A DNA stretch of 64,000 nt from Psettodes erumei (taxonomy: Eukaryota; Chordata; Actinopteri; Pleuronectiformes; Psettodidae), in NCBI GenBank assembly GCA_016785225.1, contig JAFBJZ010000943.1:682001-746000 (forward strand), given 5' to 3'. The translations under genes and the position numbers were made by a program. Shown here piece by piece: positions 53,516 through 64,000 of this stretch (position 1 is its first letter; each line of letters opens with the position of its first letter). Below the pieces are notes generated by a model. It searched no databases and was not told where the DNA came from. It was given only the letters and a program-made list of their open reading frames with translations.

Positions 53516-56500
53516 ATGAAGACGAAACAAAAGCGACAAGTGTGCATCCTTCTACCCAACAAGCAGCACCTGGACTGTACTGTCAGGGTGAGTGGCTCTG
53601 GGACTCTCAGTCCTTACATTGATGTATTTTTGTCTACTTTTACTGTAGCGCTAACCAAATAATAAGATATGAAAAAGTTTAAATATAGTTATCAGTGTGA
53701 AAACCAAAGCTTAAGGTTTGTAAAATGTTGGAAAATTCTGAATAAACTTTGTAGCTCTTCTTATGTACTTCTTATTCTTACTGTGTGCATTTATTAGGTA
53801 AAAGCCAGAGGCCATGAGGTGCTGAACAGTGTGTTGAAGCAGCTCGGCATCAGTGATCTCCAAGTCTTTGGCCTGGCTGTTGTCAGAGGTCGGTTTAGTG
53901 TCTGTGTGGGAGTTCAAGTAAAATGTTTTCATTTCATTTATTGTGGAATGTTGAAACTTAGGGAGGCTGCTTGTAATATAAACAGAGTGAAGTGACATGA
54001 CTTTTATAATTGTCAACCGGTTTAATAAACTGTGCAGGTGTCATCAATGGACTTGATGTCACCCTGTTGTGTTTCCTTCCTTAGATAATGAATATCTCTT
54101 TCTTGATTTGGACCAAAAGCTGAACAAGTATTTTGGCAAAAGATGGAGCAGATGCTCAACAACGGTGAGTTGTTTATTATTGTTACATGGATTTTTCTTC
54201 TTCTAATATTAACTTGACTGCCAAGAGGTATTAAAAGAAAAGGAATTGTCAAAATAAGCAATATTTCTCTTTGACTGCTGAAATATTAATTCTACATCTT
54301 CAGGTTCCATTCATCATATTTCTGAGGGTGCACTATTATGTAGAGAGTGGTCAGCTAATATTGTAAGTTTCACTCCCATCAGCATCTTTTCCTGAAAAAG
54401 AAAATTCATCGATATACATCTGTCTGCACACATCACTGTGTAGGCCTTATTCTTGTGTATCTCCTCTTTGATTGCTTCAGCAGCAGCAAAGTGCAGCAGC
54501 TGTACTACACTGAGCTGAGGCAGAGGGTGCTGCAATCACAGAGCCGCCATCAGGAAGCTTTGTTCTTCCAGCTGGCGGCTTTTGCACTTCAAGCTGAGTT
54601 AGGAGATCGAGAGCAGAACGAGGGAGATGAAGGACAGGCAAAGACAAGACAGGGGAGAAAACACAAACATTACTTTCTTCCTGAAGATTACTTCCCTTCC
54701 TGGGTAAAAAAAAAACAACTCACATGTATCTAACCTTGGAAATTATAATCATTTTTATGTGAGTTTATTATGCCTGTTTCCTCAGCTGATTAAGCGACGT
54801 GGACGAGAGTACCTGTTCCAGCACTGCCCCATGTTGCACGGTGAGCTGAGAGGAGTGTCACACAGCCAAGCCATCCTGCAGTTTATAAAAGAGTTCAGCT
54901 GCCTGCAGGACGGACCGCTCACCACCTACCGGATGAAACAGGTCACACTGCACCGAGACACACCAAGGGAAATCGCCAGAAATCTGTACCTGTGGAGAGT
55001 CAGTCCTATGCCCATGATTCAAACACAATATCACAGTATTAATGTATCAGACCGAGGTCAAAGACAAGCAAAGGGGAAAAAAATCGCCTGTTTGGCCAAA
55101 TCATGACCCATACTAAATGTTGGTTTCTCTGCATATTTAACTGAAGATACACTCTACTGCAGCATGTGCTAGAATGTTGTATATCTTAAACTGTTGCAGG
55201 ACAAAAAAGCAGCAAGAAGTTTGATCCTTCTTGGTTTGGCAGGGAAAGGTGTCCATATTTATCAGGTGAGCCCTCCACAGTGACAGATAACATAAAGGGA
55301 ATTCATTCAAGAATTTCTTACCCCTGCGTTAGCTCATATTGTAAATGTTAACTGATTTGACTTTTCTCAAGGAGGTGGAGGGCAAACTGTGTCTATTGTA
55401 TGATTTTTCCTGGACCGACATTGACCGCTGCAGTTTCCAGGTTGGCCCTAAAAACATCATACACACCTAAGCATAGTAATATTCACGTAAACTTGTACAT
55501 TGCCGCCTATTTCTCTACCTCTCTTTTTTGATTATTTCCTTTCTCTTGCTCGCCAGGGCAGCAGGTTTGAGGTTGCTCCGGTGGGCTCTCTGTGCCTCCC
55601 CAAGCTGGTATATTACACTCATTCAGCCTTCCACTCCAAACATGTCCTGAAGCACCTCAGCGAAAGCCACCGCCTCCACATCGCCACCAGAGATGCTGTC
55701 AGTTACATTCAACAGCTGGAAGACACACAGGGTCAGTAGACTTATCCTACTCTACTTTAAGCCCTCTGGGCTTTTTTGTATAGCACATGTCCAATTAGGT
55801 AACAACCTCCATATTCAAGGCCAAGGGTGACAATATAAATCACTGCAATCTCAGCAAAGTCTCGGGACTCGCTTAGTTCATTTAAAACTCCCCTGACCAA
55901 GTCAGCATCTAGCACTCAAGTCAAGTTCAGTTATTGTGACTAAGGGAAAACCTTGTCAAGAATATTACTCTGACCTCACACTAAAGTGGTTTTGAAAACA
56001 AGCATAAAAACTGAATGTTGTGGGACCTTAAACCTGACTCTTGCATAATCATGATCCAGAGGTGTCTTCTTATCTTTTTCTCTGTCTGTATCTGTAGCAA
56101 GGCAGTTCTACAAGGAGGCCTACATCTGTGACACAGTGCGCCTAAGACAGAGACTTCAAACCGACAGCCTTACTTCCTCCTTGTCTGACTGCAGTGCTGC
56201 AGATGGAGCAAGCACAGCCCCGTCAGAAGAGGAGGAGGAAGATGAAGGCTCTCACATAGGTCAGCTGAGAGGAAAACATATGTTCCAAGATGCTGCAACT
56301 CTCCATGCTCTAATAAGTTTGTCAGCTGCTTCCTCGCTTCAACATATAAATGATAATTAAGATTAATGTAAAAAACATACAATACATAAAACAGTTAGGG
56401 CTGCTGAAGCACTTGCAACTTTGTCACACTTTCTGTTTGTGGTATCACTGCATTTATGTTTAACTTTGGCAGAGTTTGAGTTGTGCAGTGATGAACCAGA

Positions 56501-56842
56501 GGAGGTATTTGTTGATGACCCTGATGAGGTGTCCTGGCTCGCTGAGTTGGTCCACGGTGTGTCTGTTGATGGGCCTGTAGTGTTACCCTCTTCCTGGACA
56601 GGTTAGTCCAAAAAAAGCACCCTGATGTATTTAAAATAATCTTGATCATGTGTTTATCATTTCATAATTTACTGTCCTCTTTTATGTTCAGCTGTCACTG
56701 TGGAAATAAAACAGGTGAGTAAACTACAGATTTCTCTGAATGATCATTTCCAGCACCGTCCAACATCAGAGGTTTGAGCGTTTTCTCTGGTCTTGTGCAG
56801 GTTCTGAGGAGGAGAGCAGATGAAGGGGTTTCTGTGGACTGA
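53516..56842 (+). CDS. frmd1: FERM domain-containing protein, FRMD1/FRMD6-like, 13 exons
   Basis: Exons: 53516-53587, 53798-53888, 54085-54164, 54304-54362, 54481-54703, 54786-54941, 55200-55265, 55372-55440, 55557-55731, 56098-56259, 56473-56601, 56692-56714, 56801-56842. Product 448 aa. The FERM domain spans about residues 8-325. Lobe F1 has VCILLPNKQHL and DNEYLFLDLDQKLNKYF; F2 has LRQRVLQSQ, QLAAFALQAELGD and EDYFPSW; F3 has LGLAGKGVHIYQ, LLYDFSWTDID and KLVYYTHSAFHSKHVLKHLS. The tail is short and acidic, with VFVDDPDEV near 396-404 resembling a conserved FRMD6 tail motif. These proteins are cortical scaffolds; FRMD6/willin acts with the Hippo pathway. F1 and F3 wording looks nearer to FRMD1 than FRMD6. 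It is shorter than both human proteins. Exon 6 has a competing donor, and exon 5 has a tandem CAGCAGCAG acceptor. Confidence 0.85.
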
Positions 56843-57020
56843 TGTGCCATCATGGGCAAGAGGGACTCAGGACCTGTTCTGCATCTCAGAACAAGACCCC
56901 TGATATTACTGTCCTAACACTCACATTTCTTTTCAAAACAGCGATCATAGATCTGAAAAATTCGGTACCCACTGCACACACTATACTAAACAACCAATCA
57001 TCAATATATTACATATTTAA

Positions 57021-57026
57021 AATAAA
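57021..57026 (+). promoter_or_regulatory. frmd1: Poly(A) signal of the FERM gene
   Basis: AATAAA about 180 nt beyond the TGA (56840-56842) and about 500 nt before the ghdc start, giving a compact gene end. Confidence 0.7.
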
Positions 57027-57341
57027 TTAGTTTTGATAAAAAGGTACAGTTTTTAAACCATAATATCAATCAATCTTTTTTTAGGTACTTGGAATTTAAC
57101 CAAATTTCTAAACAGCTGAAATGAGAAGGCTTGATTGTTGTTGGTTTTCATGATTGGTTTGTGTTTTCAAAACAAGATACTTCTTTTTAGAATGTCAAGT
57201 GACAAATTAAGATTAAAATGTTTTTTTTTCTTTTTCCGATTTGATCGGTTGTGTAGAACCAAAGACCGTATATGACTTCTATATAATTCATATATAATAA
57301 TATAAAATACGGAAAAATGATATGTATAATGTTACAAATAC

Positions 57342-57377
57342 TGACGTTTGACAAACGTCATCATTTGTTAAACCAAT
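57342..57377 (+). promoter_or_regulatory. ghdc: ghdc promoter elements: TGACG palindrome and CCAAT box
   Basis: TGACGTTT-GAC-AAACGTCA (57342-57360) is a perfect 8-bp inverted repeat with a 3-bp spacer, presenting two TGACG half-sites. A CCAAT box in AAACCAATCAGCG lies at 57373-57377, 13 nt further on. Together they sit about 160-190 bp upstream of the proposed ghdc start. Confidence 0.55.
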
Positions 57378-57532
57378 CAGCGAAGAGCTGTGATCCAAAC
57401 ACGGAAGCAGCTCGGAAACAGCTGCGAGTAAAAGTTGAACCTCTTCTTTTGCCACATCAATGCAGCCAATACGTTATTAAATATGTGAACAGTCCAAACA
57501 GCAGAAATACCGGGTCGTATAGTCTTTTCTGG

Positions 57533-60500
57533 ATGGCTTTCTCGGGGTTTCGTGTTGCCGTGGCCCTGAGTTTTACTTTTTTATCGGTTGTTGTCGCCAT
57601 CGCTGGACAGAAACAGGGTGAGTGGGTTGAATATGATAACGCTGGATGTGTCAAATGATGGGAATCGTTGCTGTAGCAGTGTCCCGGAGGAGCAGTCGCC
57701 CGTCGTTCGTGTAGATAAAACGAGTAACGGATGTACTACAGACTAACAGCGCCCCCACCTGGCTCTTTTTCTGCTTGCGTTTCTTGTGTAACACCGGCTC
57801 CTGTCCGCAGCGATGCCACCTCCTGTGCTCGCCGTCCTCGGTGTCTGCTCTCTGGCCGCGATGGCGCTCGTGTGGAGGGACGTTACGTCGAAGGTGAAGA
57901 GTGAAAACCGGACGATGAGCGGTTTGCTCAGTCAGTATGTGGCGTTGAAGGCCGTGGGCTGGCTGGGCAGACGGCAGAGGAAGAAACTTGAAGCTGATAC
58001 GCTCAATGTGAAGCAAGTCCAGGAGGTAACTCTGCTGAAGCGCCTGAGTAAAAACGCAAACACATGTTATGGAAGACAGTTTGACTTCTGCTCCATTAAA
58101 GGTGAGTGGGAACATTACACTCTATTACTGAACAGTAACCATATCAGTGTTTTCAAATTAAGACATTGAGAAATTAATTTAAGAAAAACAAATGCTCATC
58201 ATTCAAAAAGAGAACACTTGTAACACACGTAACATGTCATTTCAACTCAAATGTCCAGCTTCTCTCTGAGTTTCTTCATTGAAACAAAGATTCTGAAATG
58301 ATGAAATGCAGGCATCAAAAACAATCTCGTAAAAAAACAAACTTTTACTTGATTTGAATTGCTTGTTCTCAGTTTTATGGATGTTGTTTGCTGTGCCATG
58401 CAATTGTGCATACAGAGCTCTAATAGTAAAGATATTCATTGTGTGTTTCCACCAGGGAGTGACTGTGTGTTTGGACACCATGCAGCAGGCTTTCCCTGCA
58501 ACTGACAGCCTCCAGCGTACAGTGAAGTTCTTTTACAAGCCTACTTTTCGCCAGTCTGAGGCTGGCATTCCCATTGGACCAAACTCCTCCACACCGGCCT
58601 CCTCTCGCCACATGCTGAACCTCTACACCACCCCAGCACCTGCCTTTGAGGTACAATAAACACATTCTATGGTATTCAGTCTCTTTGTATGCAAAACTTA
58701 ATTCTTTGTCTTAATGATTCCTAGCTAAAGTGTACTATCCCTGTCCCTTCAGGTTCCCAGTGAGAAGGATACCCTCTACCTGCACCTCCTCTTCGCTCTG
58801 AAAGACCCCACTGTGGGAACACTCGAGTCCAACTTTGCCTCCACAGTTTTCTATGCTTTCAGTGCCCTACAGGTAAATGTCATGTCATGATGAACAGTTG
58901 CGTGTCATTCTTACGGACTTTTTGCATCATGCTGTTCTCTACTTGTTTAGAGTAATAAACAGGAGAACATGGAAAACATTGCAGAAAGTAATTTTAAAAA
59001 GTAATAAAAAAAATCCCCCCAAATCATGAAAAATTACAGTTGTGCCACTTGAGGTCCCTTTCTGTAAACTCTATGAAATCATTAAAAAATATATTTTTAT
59101 ATTCCCAAGAATGCATGTGTTTTTAAGTAAACTTACCTTATCTTAATGCCTACGTAATTTCCATCTGATCTCCTCTCCGTCCTGAAGGAACATTGGCAGG
59201 AGCTTGTGAAGGACATTGAACAAGGGAAGGTCAGCAGTGATCTGGCTCTGGAGCCCAAAGTGAGGGCCAGACTTGAAGCTCTGATGAAGCCAGACCCAAA
59301 GAGAGCCACTCAGCTGCGGGCCCACTTCCAGGACGGCTTTAGGGGGATTGCCAAGCGGCTGTGGCCTCAACTCCACCTGGTGCTGGCAGTGGACTCAGGC
59401 TCCAATCAGATCTATGGGGAAATGCTGAGGGAGAATTACTGCCATGGAGTTCCTTTCTACTCACCCTTTTATGCCGCTACTGAAGGTAGGAACCTGTGTG
59501 CGTCCCCGGACCGCTCCTTGGGAATAGCTGCTGCAAATGACAAAGTGATAAGTCAGTTTTGATGGTAGAGTAAAATGTCATTATGATCAGTTTTGGCCCC
59601 AAAACAAGGTTAAATCAAGGTCTAGAGCATGAAAGAGAAAGGGAACCAAATACATCTTTTTAATCTCATGTCTGCTTTTATAAGTTAGAAAGTCATCCAT
59701 CAGCTTCGATCAAATTTATGGGCCCCTGCAGGTTTAATAGGGGTGAACCTGTGGCCTCAGGATCCAAACAGACGCTATCTGCTGTGCCCACGCTCCATGT
59801 TCTGCGAGTTCCTGCCAGAGAGCAGCCTGGAGGAGGAGACGCCTCACACTGTGCTGATGGAGGAGGTGAAGGAGGGACAAAACTATGAGCTCGTCATCAC
59901 AAATGCTTCAGGACTCTTCAGGTATGACATATCATTCATCACGTATGTGTAGAATTGTCAACTATACATAACTGCGGCTGACATGGTGCAGTGAAACATC
60001 TATCAATCAGCCTGAATTATAATGCAAATTAAAGTGTCATTGTGCTTGACCTGCAAAGTTGAACAGCCCCAAACAAATATTCTCTCATTATTTGTGGCCT
60101 CCACAGTCAGAGGTTTGTTTGGTCTGATTTAAAGGGTAATTGTCAATTAAGTGCCCTTCAGTCAAACTGTAGGCCACAAAAGCTTGGTGAGGGAAATTAT
60201 GTCCCATAATTACTTTGTGTCATTGGTATTGTGGTCTGGTTTCACTTGACTGCACTCTGTCATGACACAATGATAAAGCTAATATCAACATTTTTGCTCT
60301 GACTCCTTCTGGCAATCTGATATGCAATTCGAATTTAACATTATAACTGACTGTCGAACACTGTTGGACAGTTGCATGAGTGATGCAGGTATTTTGTTTT
60401 GCAGATACCGCATTGGAGACATTGTGAAAGTCGTTGGATTCCATCATCAGTGTCCCATTGTTGAGTTTCAGTACAGGTACAGTATGGAACAGCGTATGAA

Positions 60501-61281
60501 TAAATGCACATGTATCATCCCGCACTGGTCATATTGTAGTTTAAGTTGTTCTGTAGTCTGCCCAGGAAGATTTTAAATTTCAAAATATTTTCTCGCCCTG
60601 CTTCTCTCTCCCGTCAGACGTGGTCAGATGTTGAACGTTCGAGGGGAGAAGGTGTCTGAAGCATTGTTCCTCGATGCTCTGAAGAAAGCTGTCGCTCAGT
60701 GGCCAGGAGCTCAACTGGTCGACTACTGCTGCGCTGAGAGCGGCATTCTGGGTAAGCCACTTAGTCATGACAGAATTTGTGTGTGACATCTGTGCGTATG
60801 AACTTCTCTGAGAGGTTAGCAGAGTTCAGCTTGCACTGTAATGAATCTTATTGTACTGTGGTGTAGGAGATTCGATAGGTGGCTCAGATCCTCATTACCA
60901 GGTGTTTGTAGAGCTGAAAGGTGTGAGGAACCTCACGGAGGAACAACGATACAAGGTAAGACGATCCCGGGAAGCAGCAAACAAACCAGTTTGCACTTCC
61001 TCATGAAAATGCTCTTCGTCGTCTTCCTCTGATTTGCTGTCTCCTCTCCTTCCCTCCAGCTGGACGTCTGTCTCCAGCAGCTCTCGGCCATCTACCGGTC
61101 ATTTCGTATCAAGGGCAGCATCGGACCAATGAGGGTGCAGCTGGTGGCTGAAGGTGCGTTCAAGGAGCTCCGTAAGCAGATAATGGCCTTCTCGAACACC
61201 TCACCCAACACCTTCAAAATGCATCGAGTTCTGCGCAGGAAAGAATACGCTGAATTCTTATTGGGAAAAACGGTTTCCTGA
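57533..61281 (+). CDS. ghdc: GH3 domain-containing protein (GHDC); an internal exon is missing in this window
   Basis: Exons seen: 57533-57617, 57811-58101, [gap], 58456-58650, 58753-58872, 59188-59485, 59732-59921, 60405-60476, 60618-60751, 60867-60955, 61060-61281. The N-terminal part is 125 aa: two hydrophobic segments, then WLGRRQRKKLEADTLNV. The C-terminal part is 439 aa, with the GH3-fold landmarks SEAGIPIGPNSSTPASS, LYTTPAPAFE, LYLHLLFAL, FYSPFYAATEG, YRIGDIVKVVGF and LNVRGEKVSEALFLDAL. GH3 proteins are adenylase-fold enzymes in plants; the vertebrate role is unclear. Exon 2 ends in phase 1 and the next exon starts in phase 0, so a direct splice would hit TGA in the second codon after the junction. 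The skipped region is where the nucleotide-binding SGT-type motif should be. A second ATG at 57813 is an alternative start. Confidence 0.85.
58102..58455 (+). other. ghdc: ghdc interval lacking an expected exon
   Basis: 354 bp of AT-rich sequence between donor GTGAGT and acceptor TTTCCACCAG. No frame encodes the expected GH3 segment. Two poor upstream acceptors (exon starts 58418 or 58427) would restore frame to the exon at 58456, adding 13 or 10 codons of hydrophobic sequence, but neither has a pyrimidine tract nor family resemblance. Confidence 0.75.
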
Positions 61282-61420
61282 AGCCTCAAGTCGTTGGGAA
61301 TGAGATAAATCCTGTGACTGACTGTCAATAATGTCTCATGAACTTTTCTTGAAGACATTGACTCGTGCCTTTGGCAGTTGTTAAAGAAAAACATGTAATT
61401 AATTTTTGACAATTAAAAAT
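61282..61420 (+). other. ghdc: ghdc 3' untranslated region (inferred)
   Basis: A variant poly(A) signal ATTAAA at 61412-61417 lies about 130 nt after the stop. No AATAAA is closer. Confidence 0.5.
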
Positions 61421-62399
61421 ACCCAATCCATTGATTTATTCAACAATATTTTTAAATGTATTAAAGCAAACTGTTAAGCTGCTTTGTTTAATGAAATGTT
61501 TCAGAACCTCATCAATTGACAAGTCAGAGTTAAATTATGTGTACCGAAGATTGGGTGAAAAACTACTTCATACATTTATCTAACTGTGTTTTACTGTTTC
61601 TTGCCATATGTTGGGTGATATTCTTGAGAAAAGTGTTCTCAAAAAAGTGCGTGTTTTTGACAGGTTTTGGGGACAGAAAAAAGCAAAAGAACATTAGAAA
61701 ACTTTGCTGACCTTACTTGTAAAAAAATTACATTGCTACAGATTTTTAATATTCCCCTTCCAGTATATACCATCTGGTGTTATTGGATATTCTGGCATCA
61801 CCCTATTCACGTTGCTCCATAAGTGCAGTCACCTGTGAAAATCTGGCAAGACTGAAGTGGGGCTGCACTGCCAACAGAGAAAAGCATCCTGAACCCTCTT
61901 ACACATAGTACAAACTTTGTTTGATTTCTACAAGTAAAATTGTAGTTGTAGGTTATATAAATGGCACTGTAAGGAATTTCACCTCATCAGAGACAAGCCT
62001 CTGAAATCTGCACTCAGCTGTCTTCGTGTCCTCTTGTAGAGGGAGAGTGTTACCCTGGGTTTCAACTACTGTACTCATTTTTCCAAGTGCCGGCACTCTA
62101 TCATCAACCACGAGAGGGGGCTAGTCTTAAATGTAAGACTGAGCTGAGCTGGACTCTTGATCGCCACTCTGTTGGCGCCTTGAGCTGAAGCCTGTCACTG
62201 TAAGTCAGCCAAAGGTGAACGCAAGAGTGAACAGCAGACTGCTCCACTGCAAATGTAGAATAATGGTGATTTTTACATGCAGTGATATTAACATTAAAGA
62301 CAACATGGACTTCGATATTTACTAGCTTCACGATTAAATATTTTAATGAGATTTTATCCTGACTGCACTTCCAGTCAATCATTTGCCTTGTTGTCAAAG
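61421..62399. other. Intergenic sequence downstream of ghdc
   Basis: AT-rich DNA with no exon, repeat family or RNA gene that I can recognise. Confidence 0.55.
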
Positions 62400-62796
62400 A
62401 TGAAGAGTGCGCATCTAAACAGAGCGCCCCCCGCTTTCTGGGAGTCTGTCACCCTCGCGTGTTGTTGCGCGGCACGCTCCTCTCCCGCGCTTCTCCGTTC
62501 ACAAAGTGGGCTAATATTTTTAGCAACGTCCCATTTCAGCAGAGTTTTGACGCCGCTCTTGCTTTATTCTGGCATCACAGTGCAATCAGACCAGAGCAAC
62601 GGCGAAGTGACAAACAAAAAGCTAAATTTACCTTCGCGGAAGCCCAGACCTAAACTGGGCTTTTTCACGACGAGCTGGTGATGTGAAGGAACTTTGTTTT
62701 CCTCTCTGGAGGTTTCGAACTGTAGTTCCTGAGGAAGCGAAGGTCTCTTATCTTCCTCACACTCTCCAGCACTTCAGAAGTGACACGTTTATGATG
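62400..62796 (+). promoter_or_regulatory. CpG-richer patch, possible promoter and leader exon of a downstream gene
   Basis: CpG and GC content rise locally (CGCGTGTTGTTGCGCGGCAC near 62456), and a good donor, ATG|GTACGT, follows at 62797. A stretch of this kind often marks a vertebrate first exon. No conserved peptide is recognised, so if it is an exon it may be non-coding. Confidence 0.35.
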
Positions 62797-64000
62797 GTAC
62801 GTTGATACCTGAACTGCTGTTGCCTTTCCTTGTCATTGTAACAGGTGAATATTATAAATGTATTGATTATTTTTCAGGTTTCAACATCAGTTGAAGGAAA
62901 TATTAATCCACTGTGTCAAAAAACTAACCAAAAAACCTTTAACACCCAAACTAATGAACCTAAATCTAAGAATTGTGCCATATTTTTTTAGTGTCAGACA
63001 AAACTTTGAAAACATGAATTTTGAGTAATTGAGATAAACTGAATGAACTGAATGGGGATACAAAGAAACTACTTACTGAGGATGATGATGTTTTTTTTAA
63101 ATTGTGAGAATATGATGAAGAAATCACTGTTTGTTATGAATTCCTTACAGCTTCTCTTTCTCTAGTGTGTTGGGTTAGATGGTGTGTTTGTGTTTTCCTC
63201 TGTCTGTCATCCTTCACGTGCCTCGAGGATAACACACACCGCCTCTGCGCACATCTGCTCAGTCACAGGATAATCCAAATGTAAACAGCTGAGATTTGAG
63301 AATGACAGGCCTGATTTCTCAATGGCTTTGCCGAGGGAAGGAGGATGTTTATAATTGAGAGAAGGGCTCTTGCATGTTGAGTGAATGATTCTGGCCCCGA
63401 GGCTGATCTATCTTATTGTTTAAATCAGGATTAGGGCTGTGGATTTTCATTCACATTTAAAACGGTAAGTAAGAGTTCTTTTTTTGTGTGAATATGAATG
63501 CACAGTTGAATCATTTTGTATGTTAGATTTGACTTTACTGTTTTAAATCAAGCGATTTCCTTCAAGTTTGACCTTGAGCAGACTTTTTGTCAAGCTAGGA
63601 ACTATGGGAAATGCAGTTGGGATATTATTTCACCTGGCTGCCTGTGTGTCACTCTGCCGTATTAAACTGTGGAGTAGATAGTGAGCATGTTTAATGGATT
63701 AGCCTCTTTAATGGTGACGAACAGAGATGGATGAACTACAAGAAGAAAGGACAATGAGAGGCCATTAAAAATAAATAGCAGTGAAGGGCTGCCAGGGCTT
63801 GAAAAGGATCAGAGAGGGGGAACAATACTGTGTTATAGTCAGTGAGGCAGTCTTTTACTTTCACTACCCCCACAAACTCTTTTTCTCCAAATGTACCTCA
63901 CCTGTGCTGCCTGATGGATTAATTACTCTGTGCATTTTAAACAAAATGTTGTGATGACAGGATGTTAATGATGTGTTTACAAAGTGTCTTCCTCTCCACA
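62797..64000. other. Non-coding sequence to window end
   Basis: No exon recognised. If 62400-62796 is a leader exon, this would be its first intron. A second donor-like site, ACG|GTAAGT, is at 63465. Confidence 0.4.

Noticed and set aside
57651..58115. 154-codon minus-strand frame opposite ghdc exon 2
   Set aside because: Antisense shadow of a GC-rich coding exon.
58354..58455. Upstream extension of the ghdc exon at 58456 with a possible ATG at 58354
   Set aside because: The added residues do not resemble GH3 and the true acceptor CCACCAG lies at 58455; the ATG has no promoter support.

Overview
This is a eukaryotic, almost certainly teleost (percomorph-like) nuclear chromosome segment. The genes are split into short GT-AG exons, non-coding DNA is AT-rich with many (CA)n/(TG)n microsatellites, and decayed teleost interspersed repeats occur (a Tc1/mariner transposase remnant and an abundant element carrying a GCTAAGCTAAGCTAA core). 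The encoded proteins are vertebrate orthologues. There is no prokaryotic architecture, CRISPR array or phage.

Layout. 1-4500 is intergenic and holds a dead Tc1/mariner fragment. 4500-24800 is stac2 on the + strand: 11 coding exons, 418 aa, with a 7.7-kb first intron. 24900-33950 is a gene-poor interval. 34000-36050 is rpl19 on the - strand: 6 exons, 197 aa, convergent with stac2. 36500-53220 is a mitochondrial glycerol-3-phosphate acyltransferase on the + strand (gpam/GPAT1 family): 20 coding exons, 827 aa, divergent from rpl19 across a short shared promoter region and with a roughly 3-kb 3' UTR. 53470-57030 is a compact FERM-domain gene on the + strand closest to FRMD1/FRMD6: 13 exons, 448 aa. 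57370-61420 is a GHDC-type GH3-domain gene on the + strand. 61420-64000 is intergenic, with a CpG-richer patch near 62400-62800 that may be the first exon of a downstream gene.

The genes are not an operon and do not form one pathway. stac2 is an adaptor of voltage-gated calcium channels, rpl19 a large-subunit ribosomal protein, gpam the first acylation step of glycerolipid synthesis at the outer mitochondrial membrane, the FERM gene a membrane-cortex scaffold, and ghdc a poorly understood GH3 adenylase-fold protein. The convergent rpl19/stac2 pair matches the arrangement I recall for the human chromosome 17q12 orthologues.

The most notable anomaly is in ghdc. Exon 2 ends in phase 1, while the next recognisable exon starts in phase 0 in the middle of the GH3 domain, and the 354-bp intron between them holds no exon. 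The piece that should carry the nucleotide-binding motif is therefore absent here, through assembly loss or real gene decay. Other points are a competing in-frame donor in the FERM gene, a weak gpam acceptor overlapping poly(A) signals, and a short duplicated block in two adjacent stac2 introns. I see no previously undescribed biological system. Exon boundaries were read by eye from splice sites, frame continuity and remembered family sequence; they were not computed.
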